From assembly GCF_002863225.1 (NCBI RefSeq), contig NZ_PKEK01000050.1:147099-211098 (forward strand): a stretch of DNA of 64,000 bases, in the 5' to 3' direction. Below the pieces are notes generated by a model. It was not told the origin of the DNA, did no database searches, and saw only the letters and a program-made list of their open reading frames with translations. Below, piece after piece: positions 34,327 through 43,431 of the stretch. This DNA comes from Mycobacterium sp. GTDB lineage: Bacteria > Actinomycetota > Actinomycetes > Mycobacteriales > Mycobacteriaceae. Position 1 is the stretch's first letter. Each line of letters begins with the position of its first letter. The position numbers and the translations under genes are program-made.

Positions 34327-35796
34327 ATGGCACAGATCTGGCGTGAAGAACGAATGCTGATCGGCGGACAACTTGTCGCGGCGGCCAGCGGACAGACCTA
34401 CGACAACGTCAACCCTGCGACCGAAGAGGTCATCGGTGCCGTCGCGCACGGAGCCGCGGCCGACATGGACGCCGCGATCACCGCAGCGCGGCAGGCCTTT
34501 GACGACACCGACTGGGCACAGTCCCTCGAGTTCCGCGTCCGTTGTGTCCGTCAGCTGCACGAAGCGCTGTCCAAACATGCCGACGAACTGCGCGCCGCGC
34601 TCGTCGCCGAAGTCGGCTGTCCCGTCGCGCTGACCTACGGACCGCAACTCGACGCCCCGCTCGCCGGTCTGCCATGGATAGCCGACCTGGCCGAGAACTA
34701 CGCGTGGGAAACGAGCCTCGGCATCGCCGAACCCTTCGGCATATCGACCCGGCGGACGGTACGCCGTGAGCCCGTCGGCGTTGTCGGCGCTATCACGCCC
34801 TGGAATTACCCCGCGCAGATCAACCTGGCGAAGGTGGTGCCGGCCCTGGCGGCCGGAAACACGGTGGTGCTCAAGCCCGCGCCGGACACACCGTACGCGG
34901 CAACGCTGCTCGGTCAGCTGATCGCCGAGCACACCGATATCCCGGCCGGTGTCGTCAACGTCGTGACATCGGCGGATCACGCTGTGGGCCAGCAGCTTTG
35001 CGAGGACCCGCGGGTCGACATGATTTCCTTCACCGGGTCCACGAGTACCGGCACGCGCATCATGGTCGCCGCGGCGCCGACCATCAAGAAGGTGTTCCTG
35101 GAACTCGGCGGGAAGTCCGCCCTTGTCGCGCTCGACGACGCCGACCTCGGATCGGTGGTGACGTCGGCGGCGTTCGCCACCACCACCCATGCTGGACAAG
35201 GCTGCGCGAACACCACCCGACTGCTGTTGCCGCGGGCCAAGTATCGCGAGGGGGTCCAGGCACTCGCCGAGGCGCTCGACGGATGGCCGTTCGGCGATCC
35301 CACCGACTCCTCGGTCTTGATGGGCCCGTTGATCAGCGAGGTGCAACGTCAACGCGTACTCGGCTACATCAAGAAGGGTGTCGACGAGGGCGCCACGATC
35401 GCGGTCGGTGGTGGGGTACCCGCACATCTGCCGGCCGGCTACTACGTAGAACCGACGGTGTTGACCGATGTGGACCCGAATTCTTCGGTGGCTCAGGACG
35501 AGATCTTCGGCCCGGTGTTGGTCGTGATTCCGCACGACGGAGACGATCACGCGGTGCAGATTGCCAACAATTCGCGCTACGGACTGTCGGGAGCGGTGGT
35601 CAGCGCCGACGACGAGCGCGCCCGTGCCGTCGCAAACCGCATGCGCACCGGCACCGTCAACGTCAACGGCGGCGTGTTCTACGGCGTCGACGTACCGTTC
35701 GGTGGCTACAAACACAGCGGGATCGGCCGCGAGATGGGCGTGGCCGGCTTCGAGGAGTATCTGGAGATCAAGGCGATCGCCGAGGGGGTGCGGTGA
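34327..35796 (+). CDS. NAD(P)-dependent aldehyde dehydrogenase (489 aa)
   Basis: Full-length ALDH. TPWNYPAQINLAKVVPALAAG and FTGSTSTG contact the cofactor, ELGGK holds the general-base Glu (about residue 259), and GQGCANTTR holds the catalytic Cys (about 293); EIFGPVL is also conserved. Oxidises an aldehyde to an acid, which the ligase domain two genes downstream could activate. ATG at 34327. Its stop overlaps the SDR start as GTGA. Confidence 0.93.
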   Translation: MAQIWREERMLIGGQLVAAASGQTYDNVNPATEEVIGAVAHGAAADMDAAITAARQAFDDTDWAQSLEFRVRCVRQLHEALSKHADELRAALVAEVGCPVALTYGPQLDAPLAGLPWIADLAENYAWETSLGIAEPFGISTRRTVRREPVGVVGAITPWNYPAQINLAKVVPALAAGNTVVLKPAPDTPYAATLLGQLIAEHTDIPAGVVNVVTSADHAVGQQLCEDPRVDMISFTGSTSTGTRIMVAAAPTIKKVFLELGGKSALVALDDADLGSVVTSAAFATTTHAGQGCANTTRLLLPRAKYREGVQALAEALDGWPFGDPTDSSVLMGPLISEVQRQRVLGYIKKGVDEGATIAVGGGVPAHLPAGYYVEPTVLTDVDPNSSVAQDEIFGPVLVVIPHDGDDHAVQIANNSRYGLSGAVVSADDERARAVANRMRTGTVNVNGGVFYGVDVPFGGYKHSGIGREMGVAGFEEYLEIKAIAEGVR

Positions 35797-36548
35797 CCGG
35801 CAGATCACTGGCGGGAAAGCGGATCGTCGTAGTGGGCGGATCCGCTGGGATCGGAAGGGCTTTCGCCATCCGGGCGCTTGCCGACGGCGCTCGACTCGTC
35901 GTCGTTGCACGCCGGGAACTTCCCGCCGACGTCCTTGCCGAAGCGGTGTCAGCCACGTCGGTGGCTGCCGACATCCGCGTTCCCGACGATTGCGTCCGCA
36001 TCGGCGCAACGGCGGCCGATGCCCTTGGCGAGGTCGATCTGTTGTTGATCAGCGCCGGATACGCGCCACTGAAGTCTTTCTCCGAGGTCGACGCCGACGA
36101 CTGGATCAAAGTGCTGACGACCAACGTGATTGGCGTTCACCAGGTCATCCAAGCTCACCTCCCGGTGCTCACGCCCTCTGCGGTCGTCGCCGTGCTGTCG
36201 TCGGATTCCGTGCGCCATCCGCATCGAGCGCTCGGTGCGTACTCGGCCAGCAAGGCCGCGATGGAGCGGAGCCTGGTGGCATGGCGCCTCGAACACTCGG
36301 GATTCCGCTTCAGCTGCATTGAAGTCGGGGCGACCGTGCCGACCGATTTCATCTCGGACTTCGACCCCGATCTTCTCGGAGTCGTTGCGGGTGAATGGAT
36401 TTCGCGTGGACTCGTACCGGCCACTCACATGACTCCCGACGGGGTAGCCGATACGCTGGCAGGCATCTTCGCCAGCGCACTGGACAATCCGAACGTCGGC
36501 TTGGAGCATGTCACGCTCAAATCCCCCGCTCCGCCCATGAGCCTATGA
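35793..36548 (+). CDS. Short-chain dehydrogenase/reductase (251 aa)
   Basis: VVGGSAGIGRAFA is the dinucleotide loop, ISAGY replaces the usual NNAG, and LSSDSVRHP with YSASK are the catalytic Ser and Tyr/Lys regions. Probably an alcohol dehydrogenase feeding the aldehyde dehydrogenase encoded upstream. GTG at 35793 and the following ATGA overlap show tight coupling in the operon. Confidence 0.84.
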   Translation: MTGRSLAGKRIVVVGGSAGIGRAFAIRALADGARLVVVARRELPADVLAEAVSATSVAADIRVPDDCVRIGATAADALGEVDLLLISAGYAPLKSFSEVDADDWIKVLTTNVIGVHQVIQAHLPVLTPSAVVAVLSSDSVRHPHRALGAYSASKAAMERSLVAWRLEHSGFRFSCIEVGATVPTDFISDFDPDLLGVVAGEWISRGLVPATHMTPDGVADTLAGIFASALDNPNVGLEHVTLKSPAPPMSL

Positions 36549-39316
36549 GTATTTCGCTACTGCTGGAGATGGCCCAGTCCGGCGGGCTGGCGGAGCCCGA
36601 CCGCACCGCGATCGTGTCCGGTGAACTCCGAATGTCGGTCGACGAACTCAGCGAGCTGGCCGACGGCGGAGCCGGTGTCATCGCGGAGTCCGGGGCACAA
36701 CACGTCGCATACGTCGGTGCCGGCGGGGCAATGTTGCCGCTGCTGTTGTTCGCCGCGGCACGCGCCGCGGTGCCGGTCACTCCACTGAACTACCGACTGT
36801 CAGTCGACGGATTGCGCACACTGATCGCACGACTCCCCGAACCGTTGGTGATCGTCGACGACGTTTACCGCGACATGGTCGGCGACAGCTTCCCGGTGAT
36901 CTCGCCAGCGGACTTCTGCATTGCCGCTGAGGCCGCGGATCCGGTGGCGGTCCGCGAACCTGACCCCGACGCGGTCGCGGTGGTCTTGTTCACCTCGGGC
37001 ACCACCTCGGCACCCAAAGCCGTTGAGCTGACTCACAACAACCTGACCAGCTACATCACCGGCACCGTTGAGTTCGATTCCGCACACTCCGGTGACGCCG
37101 CCTTGATCTGCGTGCCGCCATATCACATCGCCGGCGTCTCCGCGGCTTTGTCGAATCTCTACGCGGGCCGCAAGATGGTGTACCAGAGCACATTCGACGC
37201 CGACGAGTGGGTGCGGCTGGTCGATGACGAAGCTGTCAGCTCGGCGACGGTGGTGCCAACCATGCTCGACCGCATTGTGACCGCGCTGGAGGCCACCACT
37301 ACCGACACCACATTGCCGACCCTGCGCACGCTGGCCTACGGCGGCTCCAAAGTCGCACTCCCACTGCTGCGTAAGGCGCTCGCCCTGCTGCCCGGGGTCG
37401 GCTTCGTCAACGCTTACGGCCTCACCGAGACCAGTTCCACGATCGCCGTGCTGACTCCTGAGGACCACCGCCTTGCGCTGGCGTCTGACGATCCGGGTGT
37501 GCTCCGCCGACTCGGCTCGGTGGGACGGCCGGTACCGGCGGTTGAGGTCCAGATCCGCGGTGAGCACGGCAGCGTCCTCGGCCCGAACGAGCCCGGTGAG
37601 CTGTTCGTTCGCGGCGAGCAGGTCTCCGGCCGCTACACAGACATCGGATCGGTGCTCGACGCCGACGGCTGGTTTCCCACCCGCGACATGGCATACCTCG
37701 ATGCCGACGGCTATCTGTTCATCGGCGGCCGCTCCGACGACACCATCATCCGCGGCGGGGAGAACATCGCCCCGGCCGAGATCGAGGACGTCCTCGTCGA
37801 ACACCCACAGGTACGCGAGTGTGCTGTGGTCGGTGCCGCGGATCCGGAATGGGGCCAGATCATCGTCGCCGTCGTTGTGCCCGCGCCGGGCGCTGACCCT
37901 GATGTTGAGGCGTTGCGTGGTTTCGTGCGCGGTCAATTGCGCGGCTCACGCACCCCGGACAGGATTGTCTTCCGCGACGAACTGCCCACCACCGCCACCG
38001 GCAAGGTGCTGCGTCGCGAACTCGCCGACGAACTGGCGAAGACCGAGGTCGAATCGGCGTGGCCGACCCACCCGGACTACCGGATCGACGTCAGCGCCTG
38101 CCCGTTCACCGGTCAGGTGTGGGCGGGCGAGGTACTCATCGCCGAGAGTGACGCCTGCCTGCTCGTGACGGAAACCGATCACGTTGATCGGCTGTACTTC
38201 CCGGCGGAATCCGTTCGATGGGAGTTGTTCACACCATCCGAGCGCACCACGGTCTGCCCGTTCAAAGGTGTCGCCACGTACTGGAACCTCACCGCCGTGG
38301 AGCCCACCACCGACGACGTGGTCTGGACCTACCGAACGCCGCTCCCTGAGGTCGCCGCCCTTTCCGGACACGTGTCCTTCTACTCGCGCGCCCTGCGCGT
38401 GCTGGTCGTGGAGCGCTGGCAGGACGGCACAACCGTTCCCGCGACGTTTCCGCTGTGGGGAGACGCCGACGAGCTGATCCGCCTCATCGACGTAGAGCCG
38501 GTGGCCGAGCGGCACTTCGTCGGACCGGCACACGGGCCGACGCGACGCGATGTCGTCGAAGGAGGTCAGTTCGCCGCCCAAGCCATCGTGGCAATGACCA
38601 AAACCATTGCAGGACAACGTGTCACTTCAGCATCGCTCAGCTTCATGAAAGCGGCCTCGTTCACCGCCCCCATCGATGTCGCCGTCGATGTGTTGCGGCA
38701 AGGGCGGACGTTTTCCACCGCGGAGGTGCGGTTGAGCCAGAACGGCGTCCTGCGCAGCGTCGGGTTGTTGCTCGCCGACTCGGGCGCGCCCGACGTCATT
38801 CGCGACGTCGAGGCAATGCCCGATGTGGTCGGCCCGGACGACGCGTTGCCGTTCGCCGGTTTCGGCATGCCGGGCAGGGAAATTCGGGTCGTCGACGGTG
38901 CATACGACCCGGATCCCGACCGGGTCGCAGCTCCTAGAATCGACGCCTGGGTGCGCTTCCGTGAGGCTCCCGCGGCGGCCCATCTGCACACTGCGTTGCT
39001 GGCTCAGTCGACGACGCATTGGACGATCGCCGCCGGCATGCTCCCCCACCGCGGTTTCGGCGAGGCGCGGGCTCACCGGGACCTGTCGACAGGAATCATC
39101 AAGTTGGACATCGCGTTTCACGACGAGGTGGACGTCACCGAATGGCTGCTCTATTCCAATCGCGCATTCTGGGCGGGGCGCGGGCTCATCCAGGGTGATG
39201 GGCGGGTATTCACCCGCGAAGGGGTGCTTGCGGCCTCCTATGTCGTGCAGGCCATGGTGCGGAACTTCGACAACGATCCGGCGTTGATGGGTCACGACAG
39301 CCGGACCGCGATGTGA
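36545..39316 (+). CDS. Trimodular acyl-CoA ligase - DUF427 - TesB-like thioesterase fusion (923 aa)
   Basis: Three domains in one open frame. Residues 1-500 are an ANL ligase (FTSGTTSAPK at about 149, NAYGLTETSS, DMAYLDADGYLFIGGRSDD, catalytic TATGKVLRREL). Residues about 510-605 are a DUF427 domain with two CPF motifs (CPFTGQVWAG, CPFKGVATYW). Residues about 650-915 are a double hot-dog acyl-CoA thioesterase (FVGPAHG, GGQFAAQA, ATYVVQAMV-like end). One chain that both makes and cleaves a CoA ester is unexpected. ATG at 36545 overlaps the SDR stop. Confidence 0.87.
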   Translation: MSISLLLEMAQSGGLAEPDRTAIVSGELRMSVDELSELADGGAGVIAESGAQHVAYVGAGGAMLPLLLFAAARAAVPVTPLNYRLSVDGLRTLIARLPEPLVIVDDVYRDMVGDSFPVISPADFCIAAEAADPVAVREPDPDAVAVVLFTSGTTSAPKAVELTHNNLTSYITGTVEFDSAHSGDAALICVPPYHIAGVSAALSNLYAGRKMVYQSTFDADEWVRLVDDEAVSSATVVPTMLDRIVTALEATTTDTTLPTLRTLAYGGSKVALPLLRKALALLPGVGFVNAYGLTETSSTIAVLTPEDHRLALASDDPGVLRRLGSVGRPVPAVEVQIRGEHGSVLGPNEPGELFVRGEQVSGRYTDIGSVLDADGWFPTRDMAYLDADGYLFIGGRSDDTIIRGGENIAPAEIEDVLVEHPQVRECAVVGAADPEWGQIIVAVVVPAPGADPDVEALRGFVRGQLRGSRTPDRIVFRDELPTTATGKVLRRELADELAKTEVESAWPTHPDYRIDVSACPFTGQVWAGEVLIAESDACLLVTETDHVDRLYFPAESVRWELFTPSERTTVCPFKGVATYWNLTAVEPTTDDVVWTYRTPLPEVAALSGHVSFYSRALRVLVVERWQDGTTVPATFPLWGDADELIRLIDVEPVAERHFVGPAHGPTRRDVVEGGQFAAQAIVAMTKTIAGQRVTSASLSFMKAASFTAPIDVAVDVLRQGRTFSTAEVRLSQNGVLRSVGLLLADSGAPDVIRDVEAMPDVVGPDDALPFAGFGMPGREIRVVDGAYDPDPDRVAAPRIDAWVRFREAPAAAHLHTALLAQSTTHWTIAAGMLPHRGFGEARAHRDLSTGIIKLDIAFHDEVDVTEWLLYSNRAFWAGRGLIQGDGRVFTREGVLAASYVVQAMVRNFDNDPALMGHDSRTAM

Positions 39317-39338
39317 GATGTGACGCGGCGGTTCGGGA

Positions 39339-40145
39339 TCAGCCGATGTGGCCGAGGACGTAGCGGCCGCCGTCGGGATGGTGGTACCACCCGCCGGCAG
39401 CTGATGTACCGCCGTCGACGTGCAGTGTCTGGCCGGTGATGTAGGAACTCAGATCGCCGGCGAGAAACACAGCGGCTCCCGCCATCTCGTCGACGTGGCC
39501 GGCTCGCCCGAGCGGCACCATCAGCTTGGCGTTCTGCTCGCCCTCTGGTGCCATCGCCCGAAGACTCTCGGTCGAGGTGAAGTCGGGCGCCAATCCGTTG
39601 ACCCGAATGCCGTGCGGTGCGAGTTCCAGTGCAGCGGTCTTGGTGAAGTTGACGACACCGGCTTTAGCGGCCGCATAGGCTGCGAAACCCGGTGCGGCGC
39701 GGACCCCTTCGATCGTGCTGATGTTGACGATGCTGCCTCCCAGTCCGCGGGCTGCCATCTCGCGGCCGACGCGCTGCGTGCACAGCATGACCTGAACGAG
39801 GTTGATCCGGATCAACGCCTCCCACCCGTTGGGAGAGGTGTCCAGAAGGCCGGACCAGAACACGCCACCGGCATTGTTCACCAGGATGGACGGTGTGCCC
39901 AACTCGCTCGAAGTTCGGACGACGGCGGCATCGACTTGCTCTTGGTCGCGAACGTCGGTGACGCAGGCAATTCCGTCGGCTTCCGCGGCCGCAGACTCCG
40001 CGCTGTCGGGATTTCGCTCCCAGATCGCCACTCGCGCACCAAATGCGGCCAGGGCCAACGCGGTCGCTCGGCCGATGCCAGTGCCGCCACCGGTCACGAC
40101 CGCCACGCGTCCGTCCAGCGCGACCGCGTCGCGCGACAGCACCAT
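39339..40145 (-). CDS. Short-chain dehydrogenase/reductase (268 aa)
   Basis: Classical SDR: TGGGTGIG, NNAGG, NISTIEGVRA serine region, YAAAK, C-terminal YITGQTLHVDGG. ATG at 40145 has GGAGG 5 bases upstream; two upstream in-frame ATGs lack a site. Divergent from the mycofactocin-type SDR across a 131-base gap carrying a palindrome. Confidence 0.87.
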   Translation of the reverse strand: MVLSRDAVALDGRVAVVTGGGTGIGRATALALAAFGARVAIWERNPDSAESAAAEADGIACVTDVRDQEQVDAAVVRTSSELGTPSILVNNAGGVFWSGLLDTSPNGWEALIRINLVQVMLCTQRVGREMAARGLGGSIVNISTIEGVRAAPGFAAYAAAKAGVVNFTKTAALELAPHGIRVNGLAPDFTSTESLRAMAPEGEQNAKLMVPLGRAGHVDEMAGAAVFLAGDLSSYITGQTLHVDGGTSAAGGWYHHPDGGRYVLGHIG

Positions 40146-40206
40146 CGCACCCTCCATTCGTGCCCGAACCCGACCGTCTCCTCGGTGAACCCTTACATGA
40201 CAGATA

Positions 40207-40229
40207 AACACTGAGTGTTCTATTATTCA
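40207..40229. promoter_or_regulatory. Palindrome AACACT-G-AGTGTT overlapping TGTTCTATTATTCA
   Basis: AACACTGAGTGTT (40207-40219) is a perfect 6+6 dyad. The TGTTCTATTATTCA element (40216-40229) overlaps its right arm and contains a TATTAT that could be a -10 box for the plus-strand gene at 40277. A bidirectional operator for the two divergent SDR genes is likely; the TetR gene at 41173 is a candidate. Confidence 0.5.
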
Positions 40230-40276
40230 ATGCGCCGCTCGGGAAATCTCCTCGCTCGGCCCGTCTGGAGGATGAG

Positions 40277-41134
40277 ATGAATCGACTCAAGGGCAAGGTC
40301 GCCCTCGTTACTGGTGCCGCCCGCGGTCAAGGACGCAGCCATGCCGTTCACCTCGCAGATGAGGGCGCCGACATCATCGCGATCGACATCTGCGCCGACA
40401 TCGCTTCGAACGAATACCCACTTGCCACTCGTGAAGATCTCGACGAAACCGTCAACCTCGTCGAGAAATCCGGACAGCGAGCATTCTCGGCCGCCGTCGA
40501 CGTACGCGATCGATTCTCCTTGAAGGCGGCCCTGGATGAGGCCGTCGAACAATTCGGCGGACTGCACGCCGTGGTAGCCAACGCTGGAATCTGCCCGCAG
40601 GGCAACCACATTCCCTTTCGCGGGTTCGTCGACGCCTTCGACGTGGACTTTGTGGGCGTGGTGAACACCATCCACGTCAGCCTCGACCATCTGACGACCG
40701 GCGGCTCTATCATCGCGACCGGGTCGATCGCCGGACTTGTCGATCAGAAGGACCTCGCGACGGGAGGCGGACCGCAGGGGCCAGGCGGAGCCGGGTACGG
40801 CTTGGCGAAAAAGATGATTCGCGACTACACGAAGGCTCTTGCGCTCACGATGGCGCCACACAACATTCGCGTCAATGCCGTGCATCCGACCAACGTCAAC
40901 ACCGACATGCTCCACAACGTCCCCATGTACAAGGTATTTCGCCCGGATCTGCCCGAACCGACCCGAGAGGACGCGGAATTGGTGTTCCCGATCCTCCAGG
41001 CGATGCCGACACCATGGGTGGAAACGGAAGACATCTCGCATGCAGTGGTGTATCTCGCGTCCGACGAATCCCGCTTCGTCACCGGCCAACAGCTGTTCGT
41101 GGATGCGGGCGCGGGTCTCAAGTTGGGAATGTAG
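40277..41134 (+). CDS. Mycofactocin-coupled SDR family oxidoreductase (285 aa)
   Basis: SDR with the mycofactocin-associated (TIGR03971-like) pattern: VTGAARGQGRSHAVHLADEG, then a DIIAIDIC segment and the inserted loop between strand and helix that buries NAD, NAGIC, SIAG, catalytic YGLAK, and TPWVETEDISHAVVYLASDE. Such enzymes hold NAD tightly and pass electrons to mycofactocin rather than to free NAD. ATG at 40277 has GGAGG nearby (TGGAGGATGAG). Followed by a TetR gene. Confidence 0.87.
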   Translation: MNRLKGKVALVTGAARGQGRSHAVHLADEGADIIAIDICADIASNEYPLATREDLDETVNLVEKSGQRAFSAAVDVRDRFSLKAALDEAVEQFGGLHAVVANAGICPQGNHIPFRGFVDAFDVDFVGVVNTIHVSLDHLTTGGSIIATGSIAGLVDQKDLATGGGPQGPGGAGYGLAKKMIRDYTKALALTMAPHNIRVNAVHPTNVNTDMLHNVPMYKVFRPDLPEPTREDAELVFPILQAMPTPWVETEDISHAVVYLASDESRFVTGQQLFVDAGAGLKLGM

Positions 41135-41172
41135 AAATACCGTCACCAGCACCGAAACGGAACCTCGCCGAC

Positions 41173-41835
41173 GTGACACGCGGCGCCGTGCCGCCTGCGA
41201 TCTCGCTGTCCGCCCGGTCCACGCCGCAGGCCGATCCACGGCGTACCCGTTCTCGTGCCCTTCTCGTCGAGGCCGCGGCCGCACTGTTGCAGGATCATGG
41301 ACCGCAAGCGGTCACGGTCGACGCCGTCGTCCGCTCCTCTACCGTCGCGCGTTCCACGCTCTACCGCCACTTCCCGAGCCGAACCGACTTGGTCGCAGCG
41401 GCATTCCTGCAGTTGATGCCGTCAGCGCCGGTCTGCACAGCAGGATCCGTGCGTGAACGTCTGGTGGCCACTTTGCGGGAGCAAGCCGCTCTACTCGCAC
41501 CACCCTCGGTCTTGCTCCCGGCGATGACGTGGCTGTCGCTCGAACGTGGATCCCTCCCGCACCGAGGCCGCAACGGCGGTGACGGACCCGAGATCGTTGC
41601 CCTGCGGGAGCGGATTCACGCATTGCTCCTTGATCCATGCGACGCGATACTTGCGGGCGCGGAGGCACGGCTGGCGGACAACCCGGAGGCTCGCAAGACC
41701 ACCGGAATGTTGCTGTTGGGCCCGGTCATTCTCGGTAGCCTGACCCGTCTCCCCGACTTCGACTACGACGGTGCCATCGACTCGGCGGTGAACAACGTTC
41801 TCGCTGAACGATGTTCAGGAATCGGCGGCCGATAG
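41173..41835 (+). CDS. TetR family transcriptional regulator (220 aa)
   Basis: Helix-turn-helix AVTVDAVVRSSTVARSTLYRHF near residues 45-66, then a helical domain. GTG at 41173 is the most plausible start, 38 bases after the SDR gene, though GTG at 41188 is possible. Its last 21 bases overlap the convergent ligase gene. Probably regulates the mycofactocin-type SDR and the divergent SDR. Confidence 0.83.
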   Translation: MTRGAVPPAISLSARSTPQADPRRTRSRALLVEAAAALLQDHGPQAVTVDAVVRSSTVARSTLYRHFPSRTDLVAAAFLQLMPSAPVCTAGSVRERLVATLREQAALLAPPSVLLPAMTWLSLERGSLPHRGRNGGDGPEIVALRERIHALLLDPCDAILAGAEARLADNPEARKTTGMLLLGPVILGSLTRLPDFDYDGAIDSAVNNVLAERCSGIGGR

Positions 41836-43431
41836 TTCCCTGGCGCCGATGCCGTCGGCCAGGGCCGAGTAGCTTGTTCCGCGCTCCTCGCGAGCCCACA
41901 GGACTCCGTCGCCACCCGACACTCCCTCGGTGATCAAGGTGCGCTTGAGGACCTTGTTGGTCGCGGTCTGCGGCAGCACGCGGTTGATCCGCACGTACTT
42001 CGGCCAGGCTTTTGGCGACAGGTCCGATTGCGCGGCAAGGAATTCCGTGAGTTCATCCGGCGCCAGGCTGTTCCCGGCGTTGAGGACGACAGCCGCCATC
42101 ACCTGGTCACCCACCTGCGGGTCGGGTACCGCGTACACCACAGCCTGGTTCAGCCGTTCGTGGCGCAGCAGGATTCGCTCTATCGGTGCGGCGGCCAGGT
42201 TCTCACCGTCGACCCGCATCCAATCACTGGTGCGTCCGGCGAGGTAGATCCAGCCGTCGGCGTCGCGGTAGGCGAGATCCCCGGACCAGTACATACCGTG
42301 GCGCATACGTTCGTTGGTCGCGTCGGGATCGTTGTAGTAGCCACCGAACGCACCCCCGCCCGTGGTGTTCACCAGTTCACCGACGGCGTCGTCGAAGTTG
42401 GCCAGTGCACCGGTCTCGTCGAACACCGCTGTGGCGCACTCGGTCAGGGAATCGGAGTGGTAGACAGCGACACCTTCCCAGCCCTTGCCGATCGAACCCG
42501 GTGGGGTGCCGTCCTCGCGAACCACGATGACCGCGAACTCGCTCGAGCCGAACCCGTCCATCACTCGACAGTCGAACCGGCGGGCGAATTCGTCGATGTC
42601 GCGGTCGGCGGCCTCGTTGCCGAACGCGACGCGCAACGAGTTGTCGGTGTCGTCCGGCCGCTCGGGTGTGCCCAGCACCAACGCCAACGGCTTGCCGACA
42701 TAGTTCATGTAGGTGGCCCCGTAACGACGGACGTCGTCGAGGAAGCGTGACGCGGAGAACTTGGCCGGGACCATCGTCGCCCCGCTGCAGACCGCCACCG
42801 ACCATCCACCCGCCACCCCGTTGGAATGAAACAGCGGCATCGACAGGTAGCACACGTCGTCCGGGGTGACGTCGAGTTGCAACACCAGGCTGCTTCCGCT
42901 GAGCACCGCCATCACGTGCGCGAACGGCACCGCCTTGGGGTTGCCGGTGGTGCCCGAAGTGAAGATCAGCATCAGCGGGTCGGTGGCGACCGCCTCGCGG
43001 TGCGGCACCAGTGCCGGCGCAGACTCGACCGCCTCGAGATAGCTTTGCGACGTCACGTCGAGCACGGTGACACCTGACAGATCGAGCCCGTCCAGCAGCG
43101 GTCGGTGATCCGGATTGACCAGCAGCAGTTGACAATCGGAGCGTCGTATGTCGGCGAGAAGTCCGGCCCCACGACGGGTGGTGTTGATGCCGCACAAGAC
43201 GTAGCCGCCCAGCGCGGCGGCCGCCATGGACCTCAACATGGCCGGGGTGTTGCCGAGCAGTACCCCGACATGCAGCGGCCGCGCGGGGTCGGCCATTCCG
43301 ATCATCGCCGACGCCTCCGCGGCGGCCTCGGCCAGGTGCTCGCGCCAGGTCCACGTCCGGTCGTCGTAGCGCACCGCGACGGTGTCGTCGTGCGCGCGGT
43401 CACGCAGGATTTGCTGAATGGTCTCGCGCAC
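41815..43431 (-). CDS. AMP-forming acyl-CoA synthetase / ligase (538 aa)
   Basis: ANL ligase with FTSGTTGNPKA (about residue 155), YLSMPLFHSNG, DGFGSSEFAVIV, DLAYRDADGWIYLAGRTSDWM and catalytic TATNKVLKRTL. FadD-like; activates a free acid. GTG at 43431 has AAGGAG 7 bases upstream and lies 32 bases inside the monooxygenase gene end, so the two are coupled. Longer upstream in-frame sequence is a shadow of the monooxygenase. Confidence 0.9.
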   Translation of the reverse strand: MRETIQQILRDRAHDDTVAVRYDDRTWTWREHLAEAAAEASAMIGMADPARPLHVGVLLGNTPAMLRSMAAAALGGYVLCGINTTRRGAGLLADIRRSDCQLLLVNPDHRPLLDGLDLSGVTVLDVTSQSYLEAVESAPALVPHREAVATDPLMLIFTSGTTGNPKAVPFAHVMAVLSGSSLVLQLDVTPDDVCYLSMPLFHSNGVAGGWSVAVCSGATMVPAKFSASRFLDDVRRYGATYMNYVGKPLALVLGTPERPDDTDNSLRVAFGNEAADRDIDEFARRFDCRVMDGFGSSEFAVIVVREDGTPPGSIGKGWEGVAVYHSDSLTECATAVFDETGALANFDDAVGELVNTTGGGAFGGYYNDPDATNERMRHGMYWSGDLAYRDADGWIYLAGRTSDWMRVDGENLAAAPIERILLRHERLNQAVVYAVPDPQVGDQVMAAVVLNAGNSLAPDELTEFLAAQSDLSPKAWPKYVRINRVLPQTATNKVLKRTLITEGVSGGDGVLWAREERGTSYSALADGIGARELSAADS

